Of a DNA stretch of 64,000 nucleotides, positions 27,452 through 36,701 are shown piece by piece (within the stretch, counting starts at the first letter, position 1; each line of letters opens with the position of its first letter). Source of the DNA: Phycisphaerae bacterium (GTDB lineage: Bacteria; Planctomycetota; Phycisphaerae; UBA1845; Fen-1342); assembly GCA_017999985.1 (NCBI GenBank), contig JAGNKU010000005.1, forward strand, positions 1 to 64,000. The letters run 5' to 3'. The position numbers and the translations under genes were made by a program. Below the pieces are notes generated by a model. That model did no database searches and was not told where the DNA came from. It worked only from the letters and a program-made list of their open reading frames with translations.

Positions 27452-27481
27452 ACTATACCGGCCGCGCCCCGCTCCTGTGAA
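27452..27481 (-). promoter_or_regulatory. Candidate promoter giving a leaderless transcript for the two-domain lipoprotein
   Basis: On the minus strand TTCACA, an 18-base spacer and TATAGT are followed by GCGGGG and the ATG at 27445. No Shine-Dalgarno is present. By-eye match only. Confidence 0.35.
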
Positions 27482-27557
27482 CCGGTCGCATGTCGCCAAC
27501 CCCGGCGGCGCGGTAAGTTACCCCCCGCGGCGCTGCGCCGCACCGGAGCCCAGCACG

Positions 27558-29525
27558 ATGTTCCCACGGCGTTGTCCACCGCGGCACCCGCGCGCGTCCG
27601 CGCTTCTGCCAAGCCTGCTCTTCCTCACCGCGTGTGCCACGGCACCACCCCAGCCGCCCCCGCCCGCCGCGCCGGCTCCGCCGGCCCCGTCAGCACAAGA
27701 GGCACCCGCCGCCGATGTCAATCCGCCGCAGTACATTCGGCAGAATTACACCAAGCACGAATACCGCATTCCCATGCGCGACGGCGTGCACCTCTTCACC
27801 GCCGTCTACGCACCGAAGGACACGTCACGGCGCTACCCCTTCCTGCTCATGCGCACGCCGTACTGCATCGCCCCCTACGGCGAAGCGGCCTACCCCGAAG
27901 AACTCGGCCCCAGCAGCCTCTTCCCGCCCGCCGGCTACATCTTCGTCTACCAGGACGTGCGCGGCCGGTTCATGTCCGAGGGCGAATTCGTCAACATGAC
28001 TCCGCACCTTGACCGCAAGTCCGGCCCACTGGACATCGACGAGAGCACCGACACCTATGACACCATCGAATGGCTGCTCCACAACATCCCCAACCACAAC
28101 GGCCGCGCCGGACAGTGGGGCGTCTCGTACCCCGGTTTCTGCGCGGCGGCGGGAATGATCGACGCGCATCCGGCCCTGAAGGCCGTCTCACCACAGGCCC
28201 CCATCGCCGACTGGTTCTTCGACGACTTCCACCACCACGGCGCGTTCTTCCTGCCCGATGCATTCAACTTCTTCGCCTCGTTCGGCCAGCCGCGGCCCCA
28301 GCCAACCACCGAGTGGCCGCCGGAATTCAACCACCCCACGCCGGACGGATACCGGTTCTTTCTCGACCTCGGCCCGCTGAAAAATGTCAACGCCCGCTAT
28401 TTCAAGCGCGAAATCGCCTTCTGGAACGACCTCTGCACTCACCCGAACTACGACGAGTTCTGGCAGCGCCGCAACATCCTCCCGCACTTGCGCCACGTCG
28501 CGCCGGCCGTCATGACCGTCGGCGGCTGGTTCGACGCCGAGGACCTCTACGGCCCGCTGCAGATCTATCGCGCCATCGAAAAACAGAACCCGGGCATCTT
28601 CAACGTGCTCGTCATGGGCCCGTGGGCCCACGGCGGCTGGACCTACTCCGCGGGCGACCAGCTCGGCAACATCCATTTCGGGGCCCCCACCGCGGAGTTC
28701 TACCGCGCGCAGATCGAGCTGCCCTTCTTCAACCACTACCTCAAGGACCAGGGCGAACTACAGCTCCCCGAGGCGTATGTCTTCGAAACCGGCGCCAACC
28801 GCTGGCGCACATTCACCCAATGGCCCCCGGCGAACGTGATCTCCCGGCCGCTCTACTTCGTCGCCGACGGGGGTCTGGCGTGGAGTGCGCCGTCGGCGTC
28901 CGGACGAGTCTGCGATGAATACGTCAGCGATCCAGCCGCGCCCGTGCCGTTCTGTGAGCGGACCGACCCCGACGTGCCGCAGGAGTACATGACGGACGAC
29001 CAGCGCTTCGCCGCGCGGCGACCGGACGTGCTCGTCTATCGCACGCCGCCGCTGACGGCGGAAGTGACCGTCGCCGGCCCGATCCGCGCGGACCTGTGGG
29101 TCTCCATTTCCGGCACCGACGCGGACTGGATCGTGAAGCTCATCGACGTGCTGCCGAGCGACGCGCCGGACAACGATAACACGGTCCCCGGTCCACACCC
29201 GGGCGGCTACCAGATGCACGTGCGCAGCGAGGTCTTCCGCGGCCGGTTCCGCAACAGCTACGCGCACCCCGAGCCCTTCGTGCCCGATGAACCCGCCCAC
29301 GTCGCGTTTGACCTTCAGGACGTCCTGCACACCTTCCAACGCGGACACTGCATCATGGTGCAGGTGCAGAGCACATGGTTCCCCATGGTCGACCGCAACC
29401 CCCAGACATACGTCGACAACATCTTCGAGGCCGACGAGGCCGATTTCATCCAGGCCACACACCGCGTGTACCGGGCGTCCGATTACCCCACGCACCTGCA
29501 ACTTGGCGTGCTGCCGGCCGAATGA
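27558..29525 (+). CDS. CocE/NonD-family serine hydrolase (lipoprotein)
   Basis: 655 residues from the ATG at 27558 (GGAG nine bases upstream), with a lipobox FLTAC and a Pro/Ala linker. The catalytic domain has IPMRDGVHLFTAVYAPKDTS, PFLLMRTPYC, YQDVRGRFMSEGEF, and the nucleophile elbow GQWGVSYPGFCAA (GxSxxG). The C-terminal jelly roll (VTVAGPIRADLWVSISGTDA, DLQDVLHTFQRGHCIMVQVQ) is typical of CocE, glutaryl acylase and X-Pro dipeptidyl peptidase relatives. These hydrolyse amide or ester bonds; substrate cannot be read. It converges on neuC with six bases between the stops. Confidence 0.9.
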   Translation: MFPRRCPPRHPRASALLPSLLFLTACATAPPQPPPPAAPAPPAPSAQEAPAADVNPPQYIRQNYTKHEYRIPMRDGVHLFTAVYAPKDTSRRYPFLLMRTPYCIAPYGEAAYPEELGPSSLFPPAGYIFVYQDVRGRFMSEGEFVNMTPHLDRKSGPLDIDESTDTYDTIEWLLHNIPNHNGRAGQWGVSYPGFCAAAGMIDAHPALKAVSPQAPIADWFFDDFHHHGAFFLPDAFNFFASFGQPRPQPTTEWPPEFNHPTPDGYRFFLDLGPLKNVNARYFKREIAFWNDLCTHPNYDEFWQRRNILPHLRHVAPAVMTVGGWFDAEDLYGPLQIYRAIEKQNPGIFNVLVMGPWAHGGWTYSAGDQLGNIHFGAPTAEFYRAQIELPFFNHYLKDQGELQLPEAYVFETGANRWRTFTQWPPANVISRPLYFVADGGLAWSAPSASGRVCDEYVSDPAAPVPFCERTDPDVPQEYMTDDQRFAARRPDVLVYRTPPLTAEVTVAGPIRADLWVSISGTDADWIVKLIDVLPSDAPDNDNTVPGPHPGGYQMHVRSEVFRGRFRNSYAHPEPFVPDEPAHVAFDLQDVLHTFQRGHCIMVQVQSTWFPMVDRNPQTYVDNIFEADEADFIQATHRVYRASDYPTHLQLGVLPAE

Positions 29526-29531
29526 TCGGCC

Positions 29532-30686
29532 TCAATAGCAGATCAACTTCCGCGCTGCCCCTGGGCCGATCGGCACACGCGCCAGGATGCGCGCAATGCG
29601 CGCACCCGCCCGTCCGTCACCGTACACCGTGCGCCCCCCGGCATGCGTCCGCAACCGCAGCGCCGCCGCCAGCCCCGCGCGCACCGCGGCGTACGTCTCC
29701 CCCACCTGCACAACCGAGCGGCCGCCCACCTGCCGCCCGGCCTGCCGCTGCCCCACGTTCACCGACGGCGTACCCGCCAGCGGCGCCTCGATGATCCCGC
29801 TCGACGAATTGCCCACCAGCACGTCCGCGGCGAGCAGCGCGCGCAGATATGCGTCCCGCGGCAGCGAGCGCACGACCTCCACATCCCGCGCATGCCGCCG
29901 CGCGTGCCGCGCGAGCGCCTGCAGCACGCCGCGATGACCACGGTCGCTGTTCGGATACAGGATAAGCCGCCGCAACCCGCGCTCCGCAACGGCCCGCAGC
30001 AGCGCGTCCATCGTCCGCGCCTCGACTGCCGCTGGCCGGCCCCACGCGTGATAAATGACCAGCGCTTGCCCGGCTGCACCCGAGGCGCGCGGCCGCCGGC
30101 GTTCGGCCACCAGCTCGCGCAGCCGATCCAGCCCCGGCGCCCCCACGACGTGTACTGACCGCGGGTCCTCGCCCATCCGCACGATCCGCCGGGCCGCATC
30201 ACGCGTCGCCGCCAGGTGCACATGTGCCAGCTTCGTGATGGCATGCCGCAGCGCATCGTCGAAATCGCCAGACGCGACGTCGCCACCGTGAATATGCGCC
30301 ACGAGTCGCCCGGTTGTAACGGCCGCCAGCGCCCCCGCCAGCGCCTCGATCCGATCGCCGAGCACCACCACGATGTCCGTCCGCGCCGCCCTGAAGAACC
30401 GCGCCAGGCCCGCGACGCCCCGCGCCAGACCCGTGGCCTGATCCAGCGGCGCATCCGAGCCCGACTGCATTGCCACCCGCGCGTCGATCCGCCACCCGTC
30501 GCGCACGATTTCATCAACCGTGTGCCCAAACTTCCGCAGCAGGTGCATTCCCGTCACCACGACCTGCAGCTTCAACCGCGGGTCCGCCGCAATCGCCTGC
30601 ATCGTCGATTTCAACAGGCCATATTCCGCGCGCGTGCCGGTGACCACCGCGATCCGCCGCACACGCCGGCCCCGCCCGCCCCTCAT
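29532..30686 (-). CDS. neuC: UDP-N-acetylglucosamine 2-epimerase, hydrolysing (NeuC-type)
   Basis: 384 residues from the ATG at 30686, which overlaps the neuB stop as ATGA. RRIAVVTGTRAEYGLLKSTM is the NeuC-type N-terminus; further on are VVVLGDRIEALAGALAA and VAHIHGGDVASGDFDDALRH, then GNSSSGIIEAPLAGTPSVNV near the C-terminus, all typical. The enzyme makes ManNAc (or a di-N-acetyl analogue) from the UDP sugar. It is third in neuA-neuB-neuC. Confidence 0.92.
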   Translation of the reverse strand: MRGGRGRRVRRIAVVTGTRAEYGLLKSTMQAIAADPRLKLQVVVTGMHLLRKFGHTVDEIVRDGWRIDARVAMQSGSDAPLDQATGLARGVAGLARFFRAARTDIVVVLGDRIEALAGALAAVTTGRLVAHIHGGDVASGDFDDALRHAITKLAHVHLAATRDAARRIVRMGEDPRSVHVVGAPGLDRLRELVAERRRPRASGAAGQALVIYHAWGRPAAVEARTMDALLRAVAERGLRRLILYPNSDRGHRGVLQALARHARRHARDVEVVRSLPRDAYLRALLAADVLVGNSSSGIIEAPLAGTPSVNVGQRQAGRQVGGRSVVQVGETYAAVRAGLAAALRLRTHAGGRTVYGDGRAGARIARILARVPIGPGAARKLICY

Positions 30687-31786
30687 TGCACGTGGTCCCA
30701 CGTCAGAACCGTATCCGGTGCGATGTTGACCACCGCGTGCCGCCCCACCACCAGTTCCAATTGGTCCGGCGCGATACCACCGCCCGGACGTTTCACCGTC
30801 AGCATCACTTCGGTCACCTTCGTCCCCGCCGGAATCGCCACGGCCGCCACGACGCTCTTGCGAGCCACCGCCCGCACATCAGCCTCGACCGCTGACATGC
30901 CCAGCACGCCGTTGCCCAGCGCCGTTTCCGCATCCCGCGCCGCCGCCACGTACTCCCGCAACTGCCGCGGCTCGAGCGACATGGCATGGTCCGGACCCGC
31001 GGACCCGCGATCCAGCGTGAAGTGCTTCTCCAGTACGCACGCGCCCGCCGCCACCGCCCAGCCGGCAATCGCCGTCGATTCCGTGTGATCGCTGAATCCG
31101 CACGGCACGCCGCCAACCTGCCGCAGCGTCGCAAGTGCCCGCAGGTTCGCCTCTGCCAGCGGCGCCGGGTAGCCGCTGATGCAATGCAGCAGGATCAGCC
31201 GCGCGCCCGCACCCCAGGCCTTCAGCCGCTCCACCGCCGTTGCGATCTCATCCGCCGTCGCCGCCCCCGTCGAGACAATCAGCGGCAGGCCCGTGTCACT
31301 CGCCGGCCGCACCAGCCACGGGTTGTTCAGGTCCGTCGAGGCCAGCTTGATCGCCGGCACGCCCAGCCGCACCAGCCGCGCCACGTCCGGCGGACTGAAC
31401 GGCGTCGCCAGAAACGCGATTCCACGGCTTCGGCAATGCGCCGCCAGGCTCGCGAAATCCGCATCCGACAGCTCCAGCCGCGCCAGCATCTCCCGCTGCG
31501 ATGAGGCTCCCGCCGCCTTCTGGTAGCTCGCCGCGTCCGCCGTCGCCGTCACCAGCTCCGCCGCCCGGAACATCTGGAACTTCACCATGTCCGCGCCCGC
31601 GTCGACCGCCACGTCAATCATCCGGCGCGCGCGATCCACATTGCCGTCATGGTTGACCCCCGCCTCCGCAATGATCAGTACGCGCTGCCCTTCACCCACG
31701 AGCCGGCCGCCAATGTTCACGGCCCCCACCCCCCGGCCCGTGACCGGCGTATTTGCGTACCCACCAGGCGCGGCGAATCTCGTCAT
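30683..31786 (-). CDS. neuB: N-acetylneuraminate synthase (NeuB family)
   Basis: 367 residues. Starts and stops overlap neuA and neuC by four bases (ATGA) at both ends. The N-terminal TIM barrel has RVLIIAEAGVNHDGNVDRAR, MVKFQMFRAAELVT, PAIKLASTDLNNPWLV, LPLIVSTGAATADEI, LHCISGYPAPLAEANLRAL, GFSDHTES and CVLEKHFTLDRGSAGPDHAMS. The C-terminal 65 residues are the SAF antifreeze-like domain (RKSVVAAVAIPAGTKVTEVM). It condenses PEP with ManNAc or a related sugar. Whether the product is Neu5Ac or legionaminic acid cannot be decided from these motifs. Confidence 0.94.
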   Translation of the reverse strand: MTRFAAPGGYANTPVTGRGVGAVNIGGRLVGEGQRVLIIAEAGVNHDGNVDRARRMIDVAVDAGADMVKFQMFRAAELVTATADAASYQKAAGASSQREMLARLELSDADFASLAAHCRSRGIAFLATPFSPPDVARLVRLGVPAIKLASTDLNNPWLVRPASDTGLPLIVSTGAATADEIATAVERLKAWGAGARLILLHCISGYPAPLAEANLRALATLRQVGGVPCGFSDHTESTAIAGWAVAAGACVLEKHFTLDRGSAGPDHAMSLEPRQLREYVAAARDAETALGNGVLGMSAVEADVRAVARKSVVAAVAIPAGTKVTEVMLTVKRPGGGIAPDQLELVVGRHAVVNIAPDTVLTWDHVQ

Positions 31787-32448
31787 GCGAGCGCGACCTG
31801 CGGCATGTGTTCCAACACGAACTGCGCGTATTCCAGATCTTCAATCGTGTCCACATCGATGCCGCGCGCCGCCGGCATCGGATACGCGACCACCTTCCGC
31901 GGGCAACGATCCTCGACGTAGTCCTCCCAACGGTAGATGTAGATTGCACCGTTGAGCCGATACATCGTCCCCTCGCCGCAGCAGCGCTCGAACTGCCCGT
32001 CGCGCCCGATCCGCCCCGCCCACGATTCCCGCACCAGCGGCGACACCGCGACCACGCTGCACGGCGCGTGGTCCTCGAACAGGTCGTACGCGGCCCGAAT
32101 GTCCCCTGCCGTCCGCAGCGGCGACGTCGGCTGCAACACCATCACCGCATCGTAGCACTCCCCGCGGCGTGCCAAGCAGTCCAGCAGATACAGGTTGGAA
32201 TCCCGCGTCGGCGTATCATCCGCGGCCAGATGCTTCGGCCGCAGCACGGGACACTCGACGCCATGCTCGCCGGCGACGGCCGCGATGCGCGGATCATCGG
32301 TGTTCACGTACACGGCGGCGAGCACCTGACTCTCGAGCGCGGCGACGCACGTGTGCGCGATCAACGGCCGCCCCGCGAACGAGATGAGATTCTTGCCCGG
32401 CAACCGCTTCGAGCCCGCTCGCGCGGGAATGAGGGCGACGACCGACAT
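31783..32448 (-). CDS. neuA: Acylneuraminate cytidylyltransferase (NeuA-type)
   Basis: 221 residues from the ATG at 32448, which has GGGAG six bases upstream. VVALIPARAGSKRLPGKNL is the CMP-sialic acid synthetase signature; LVPTDDPRI-type VNTDDPRIAAVA and MVLQPTSPLR follow, and RGIDVDTIEDLEYAQFVLE ends the catalytic fold. An open frame continues upstream to 32859 but has no ribosome-binding site and overlaps the TrkH-like gene. It activates the sugar with CTP. It follows the TrkH-like gene after 53 bases. Confidence 0.93.
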   Translation of the reverse strand: MSVVALIPARAGSKRLPGKNLISFAGRPLIAHTCVAALESQVLAAVYVNTDDPRIAAVAGEHGVECPVLRPKHLAADDTPTRDSNLYLLDCLARRGECYDAVMVLQPTSPLRTAGDIRAAYDLFEDHAPCSVVAVSPLVRESWAGRIGRDGQFERCCGEGTMYRLNGAIYIYRWEDYVEDRCPRKVVAYPMPAARGIDVDTIEDLEYAQFVLEHMPQVALA

Positions 32449-32501
32449 TCGATCTCTCCCAGCCGCACCAGCGGTCGGGAGTCCCACGCCGCCGCGACCC
32501 G

Positions 32502-33836
32502 TCAGATCAGCGTCGGCCGGGGAGCCGGGCCCTCGGCGAAGCGGACACCCGCCAATCGACCCAGCACGACCACCGGCACAATTCGTCCGATAAACAGCGC
32601 CAGCATGAACCAAGCCATGCCGTACTGATATAAATCGACACCTTGTCGGATTCCTCTGGAGAGGTTCGCACCCGTTAACGACGCCAGCACGCCCGTCGTC
32701 AAGCCAGCGCCCGCGACGCTCGAACTTGCATCGACCAGCGCGTCGGCGAACGACGGCGGTGACTGGTGCGGTGAGCCGATGTGCACCTCGATCAGGAGCG
32801 CGCCAAGCGCGATAAGCACGGCGAGCCCCAGGAACGCACCTCCGAGCGCGCTCCCGCAATAGAACAGCTTTCGCGCCGCTTCACCCGGCGCGGACCCCTT
32901 GCCGCGCCCGACGAGCGCCGTCAGTGGCGTAAAAAGTGTGATGAACAGCGGCCACTTCAGCCCACCGCCCGCCGAACCGCCGAGCCCGCCGATCAGCACG
33001 ACGCCCGCGAGGACAACCTTGGTGCCTTCGCTGACCGCGCGATCCGCGAGCGGCTCGGTCTGCATGCCGGCGCCCGACGCCGTGACGACTTGCGTCAGGG
33101 CGCGCGTGAAGCGCGTCCCAGCCGGCTGATCCGCCAGCCGCGTAGCTCCGGTTAGCTGCGCGCGTGTGCGCCCGCGCGGCTGTTCCAGTGCCGCGACCAG
33201 GCCCGCACAAATCAGCAGCAACACAACGTAGCCGCAGATCGTCGCCACAAGCGCCCTGGACCGCAGCTCACGCCGGCCGACCGCAAGCCACACCGGCCAG
33301 CCCAACGCACCCACAAACGCTACGACCGCAAAGCCCCAGCCATGCCGCCCATGCGACCACCCCAGCGACGCGAACGCTGCGATCGCGTTCTGCGCCGCAT
33401 CCGCTACGTCGCCACCTCCGCCCGCGATCCTCCCGACCAGCGCAGCCAGCACCACGCAGGCAACCTGCAACCCCAGAAACACAGCTACGATCACGCGCAG
33501 CCGCGGCAACACCGTACCGCTCGCCGCCCACAGCGGCGCCGCCGCCTGCCGCGCCGCGGCCAGGTACAGCAGCGCGCCGGCCAGCCCCAGCCCCGTCAAC
33601 ACCCAGCGACCCGCTGGCGTGTAATCGTCTTCGATGCTGTACGTCAGCAACCCCGCGCCGCAGACCGCGCTCAGCGCATCGAATCGCGCCTGCCAGACGG
33701 GGCGCAGCCCATACGAACCCCGGTCGCGCTCCGACAAGTGCACGCAACGATCGTCGCGCAGCGGCTCGCTACCCAGTGCCGTCAGCACCGCGATCGCCAG
33801 CGGAAACCAGACTCCCGGCCGTCGCAGGAAGCTCAT
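32502..33836 (-). CDS. Divergent TrkH-like ion transporter
   Basis: 444 residues from the ATG at 33836, which overlaps the mutS stop as ATGA. About ten hydrophobic segments. By alignment to the KtrB at 39587, the four pore loops are recognisable but altered: P1 ALSAVCGAGLLTYS, P2 AAFASLGWSHGRHG, P3 VVTASGAGMQTEP, P4 ASSSVAGAGLTTGV; each keeps a Gly. The segment GGLGGSAGGGLKW replaces the usual GGSPGSCAGGIKT. It is shorter in the N-terminal half than KtrB. It may move potassium or sodium; no regulatory TrkA/KtrA partner is adjacent. A gene of this kind between mutS and neuA is unusual. Confidence 0.72.
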   Translation of the reverse strand: MSFLRRPGVWFPLAIAVLTALGSEPLRDDRCVHLSERDRGSYGLRPVWQARFDALSAVCGAGLLTYSIEDDYTPAGRWVLTGLGLAGALLYLAAARQAAAPLWAASGTVLPRLRVIVAVFLGLQVACVVLAALVGRIAGGGGDVADAAQNAIAAFASLGWSHGRHGWGFAVVAFVGALGWPVWLAVGRRELRSRALVATICGYVVLLLICAGLVAALEQPRGRTRAQLTGATRLADQPAGTRFTRALTQVVTASGAGMQTEPLADRAVSEGTKVVLAGVVLIGGLGGSAGGGLKWPLFITLFTPLTALVGRGKGSAPGEAARKLFYCGSALGGAFLGLAVLIALGALLIEVHIGSPHQSPPSFADALVDASSSVAGAGLTTGVLASLTGANLSRGIRQGVDLYQYGMAWFMLALFIGRIVPVVVLGRLAGVRFAEGPAPRPTLI

Positions 33837-36508
33837 GCCTCCAGCCCCAACAGCTTGCGCCACTGCCGAATCTGCTCCAACGCCGCGCCCGGCTCACAGG
33901 CTCCGCCTTCCATCTCGCGCAATTGCCGCACGATCGTCTCTTCCGGCTCCTCGAACAGCCGCAATTGCCGCATCCGCCGGCGCTGCACCGCCGCCAACAC
34001 CGGTCGCTGCGACTCCCGCGAGAACGTCTTTTCCAGTTCGTTCAGCACGGCGTTTGCCCGCTCCAGCACCGCGCGCGGCACGCCCGCCAGTTTGGCCACG
34101 TGCAGCCCGTAGCTGCGCCCCGCCGCCCCGGTCACGATCCGGTGCAGGAAAACCACCTGGTCCTCGTACTCGCGCACCGCGACGTTCAGGTTGAACACCG
34201 GCTCGAGCAGCTCGCCCAATTCGGTCAGCTCGTGATAGTGCGTCGCAAACAGCGTCCGGCAGCCGCTGCGCGTCGCCAGGTGCTCGGTGATTGCCCACGC
34301 CAGCGCGACGCCGTCGAACGTGCTCGTGCCGCGCCCGATCTCGTCCAGGATCACCAGACTCCGCGCCGACGCGTTGTGCAGGATGTTCGCCGTCTCCAAC
34401 ATCTCGACCATGAACGTCGACTGCCCGCGCGCCAGCTCGTCGCTCGCCCCGACGCGCGTGAAGATGCGGTCCACCACGCCCAGCCGCAGCGATTCCGCCG
34501 GCACCCAGCAGCCGCAGTGTGCCAGCAGCGTCAGCAGCGCGACCTGCCGAATGTACGTGCTCTTGCCCGCCATGTTCGGGCCGGTGATCAGCGCCAGCGA
34601 GCGCCCGCCCGCGCACAACTCCGTGTCGTTCGCCACAAAGCCCGCACCCAGCACCTGCTCCAGCACCGGGTGACGCCCAGCGCGAATCTCCAGCACCGGC
34701 TCATCCACGAACTCGGGGCGGCAGCCGTGCCGCACCGCCGCCAGTTCCGCCCACCCCGCGAGCACGTCGAGCCGCGCCACCGCCGCCGCCGCCCGCTGCA
34801 TGGCTGGGATGTGCGGCGCCAGCCCGTCACGCAGCGCGATGAACAGCTCGTACTCGAGCTCATGCGCCCGGGACTCGGCCGACAGCGCCTCCGACTCGTA
34901 GCGCTTCAACTCGTCGGTGATGTATCGCTCCGCGTTCTTCACCGTCTGCTTGCGGACGTAATCCGCCGGCACTCGCGCGCGGTGCGTGTTCGTCACCTCG
35001 ATGTAGAAGCCAAACACCTTGTTGTACGCGACCTTCAGCGACGGAATGCCCGTCCGCGCCGTCTCGCGCGCCTGGTACTCCGCCAGCCAGCGCTCCCCGT
35101 CCTGGGTCAATGTGCGCAGCCGATCCAGCTCTGCATCGAACCCCGCCGCGAAAATCCCGCCCTCGCGCATGGTCAGCGGCGCATCCGGCTGCAAGGCCGC
35201 GCAAAGCTGATCCGCAACTTCGTCCAACCCACCCAGCGCCTCCGCCAGCACGTCGCACTCGTCCGACCGCAGCCCCGCCAGCGCCGCCCGCAGCTCGCGC
35301 AACCGCCCCAGCCCATCGCCCAATCCGCGCAGATCGCGCGGCGTCGTCCGCTGCACGCCCAACCGGCCCACCATGCGCTCGATGTCACCAACCGCGCGCA
35401 GCTCCTTCCGGACCGCGCCACGCACCGCCGCCGCGTCGCGCAGCGCCCCAACCAGGTTTTGCCGCTGGCGAATCTCCACCACATCCCGCAGCGGGTAACA
35501 CAGCCATCTGCGCAGCAACCGCGCGCCCATCGGATTGCTCGTCCGGTCCACCGCTGCCAGCAGCGTCCCCTCGCGCGCCCCCGTCCGCAGCGTCCGCTCG
35601 ATCTCCAGCGACCGTAGCGTCACCGGGTCCAGCACCATGTAGTCTGCGCTCTGCACACGCCGCGGCGGCCGCAGGTGCAGCGCCGCCGCTTTCTGCGTCT
35701 CACGCACGTACGCAAGCAACCCACCGGCGGCCTGCAGCGCCACATCGACCGTTTCGAACCCGAGCCCCTCCAACGCACCCAGCTCGAAATGCTCGCGCAA
35801 GAGTTGCGCGGCCCGCGGCGGCGTGAAGTCCGCCAGACTGCGGTACGTGATCGCCACCTCCAGCCGCGCCCGCAGTTCGGCTTCCAGCGGGTGTCGCCCG
35901 ACCCCCTCCGGCTCGGGCAGCAGGATTTCCGCCGGATCGATGCGGGCCAGCTCGTCGAGCAGCCCCTGCCAGGCGCCATGGCCGCCGGCGTCGCGCCGAC
36001 CGGGGCAGGTTTGCACGTCGAATCGGCCGCTGGAGAGTTCCAGCACGGCCAGGCCAGCCTCGCCACCCTGCGGCATGATCGCCGCCAGGACGTTGCTGCG
36101 GGCCTGCTCGAGCAGCCCGTCCTCGGTCAGTGTCCCCGGCGTGACAATCCGAACGACCGCCCGGTCAACGACACCCCGGGCCTGGCTGGGGTCCTCGATC
36201 TGCTCGCTGATGGCGACCTTGTAGCCGGCGGTGACCAGCTTCGCGAGATAGCCCTCCAGGGCATGGTGCGGGATGCCCGCGAGCGGCGTCTTGCCCCCGT
36301 CGCGGCTGGTGAGCGTGATGCCCAGGATGCGGGCTCCCAGCTCCGCGTCGTCGTAGAACATCTCGTAGAAGTCCCCCATGCGAAATAGCAGGATCGCGTC
36401 GGGGGCCTGCTGCTTCTGCTCCCAGTATTGACGCATCGCGGGCGTCAGCCGCGCCCCGTCCGGCGGCTGCGTCGTCGGCCGCTGCGGTGTCGACGCTTTC
36501 GAGGCCAC
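33833..36508 (-). CDS. mutS: DNA mismatch repair protein MutS
   Basis: 891 residues, normal length. The mismatch-binding motif FYE is in MGDFYEMFYDDAELG near residue 45. The ATPase domain has Walker A (TGPNMAGKSTYIRQ), Walker B and signature (VILDEIGRGTSTFDG) and ATHYHELTELGELLE. The GTG start at 36508 has no strong ribosome-binding site; the next in-frame Met (MRQYWEQ) is just before the conserved domain. It is the first gene of the minus-strand run leading to neuC and shares an upstream gap with galE. Confidence 0.97.
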   Translation of the reverse strand: MASKASTPQRPTTQPPDGARLTPAMRQYWEQKQQAPDAILLFRMGDFYEMFYDDAELGARILGITLTSRDGGKTPLAGIPHHALEGYLAKLVTAGYKVAISEQIEDPSQARGVVDRAVVRIVTPGTLTEDGLLEQARSNVLAAIMPQGGEAGLAVLELSSGRFDVQTCPGRRDAGGHGAWQGLLDELARIDPAEILLPEPEGVGRHPLEAELRARLEVAITYRSLADFTPPRAAQLLREHFELGALEGLGFETVDVALQAAGGLLAYVRETQKAAALHLRPPRRVQSADYMVLDPVTLRSLEIERTLRTGAREGTLLAAVDRTSNPMGARLLRRWLCYPLRDVVEIRQRQNLVGALRDAAAVRGAVRKELRAVGDIERMVGRLGVQRTTPRDLRGLGDGLGRLRELRAALAGLRSDECDVLAEALGGLDEVADQLCAALQPDAPLTMREGGIFAAGFDAELDRLRTLTQDGERWLAEYQARETARTGIPSLKVAYNKVFGFYIEVTNTHRARVPADYVRKQTVKNAERYITDELKRYESEALSAESRAHELEYELFIALRDGLAPHIPAMQRAAAAVARLDVLAGWAELAAVRHGCRPEFVDEPVLEIRAGRHPVLEQVLGAGFVANDTELCAGGRSLALITGPNMAGKSTYIRQVALLTLLAHCGCWVPAESLRLGVVDRIFTRVGASDELARGQSTFMVEMLETANILHNASARSLVILDEIGRGTSTFDGVALAWAITEHLATRSGCRTLFATHYHELTELGELLEPVFNLNVAVREYEDQVVFLHRIVTGAAGRSYGLHVAKLAGVPRAVLERANAVLNELEKTFSRESQRPVLAAVQRRRMRQLRLFEEPEETIVRQLREMEGGACEPGAALEQIRQWRKLLGLEA

Positions 36509-36558
36509 AATCGGAATCTAGCCGACCCCCAGTGTCCGCGAAAGCCCCCGCCCGGCGC

Positions 36559-36625
36559 GGGAGTGCAAAGCTCCCGCTTTGCCTCGGGCAGGATCAGGCT
36601 CCCGTCTTGCCGCCACCAGTGCAAA
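36559..36625. repeat. Palindromic intergenic repeat, copy B (tandem pair)
   Basis: GGGAG-TGCAAAG-CTCCC (36559-36575) and GCAAAG-CTCCCG-CTTTGC (36565-36582) are alternative hairpins in the same DNA. A degenerate second unit (AGGCTCCCGTCTTGCCGCC) follows within 40 bases. Related to copies at 22720 and 61368. It lies in the 193-base gap between mutS and galE. Confidence 0.45.
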
Positions 36626-36701
36626 ACCCCTGTTGACGCGGCGAAACCGGCAGCGAACATAGGCGTGTTGCGATCCTGTTCCGAAGCGAAGGCAGCCGAC
36701 C

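Noticed and set aside
33164..35617. 817-codon open frame on the plus strand
   Set aside because: Antisense to mutS and the TrkH-like gene; extreme Arg/Pro/Gln content typical of antisense reading of GC-rich genes.
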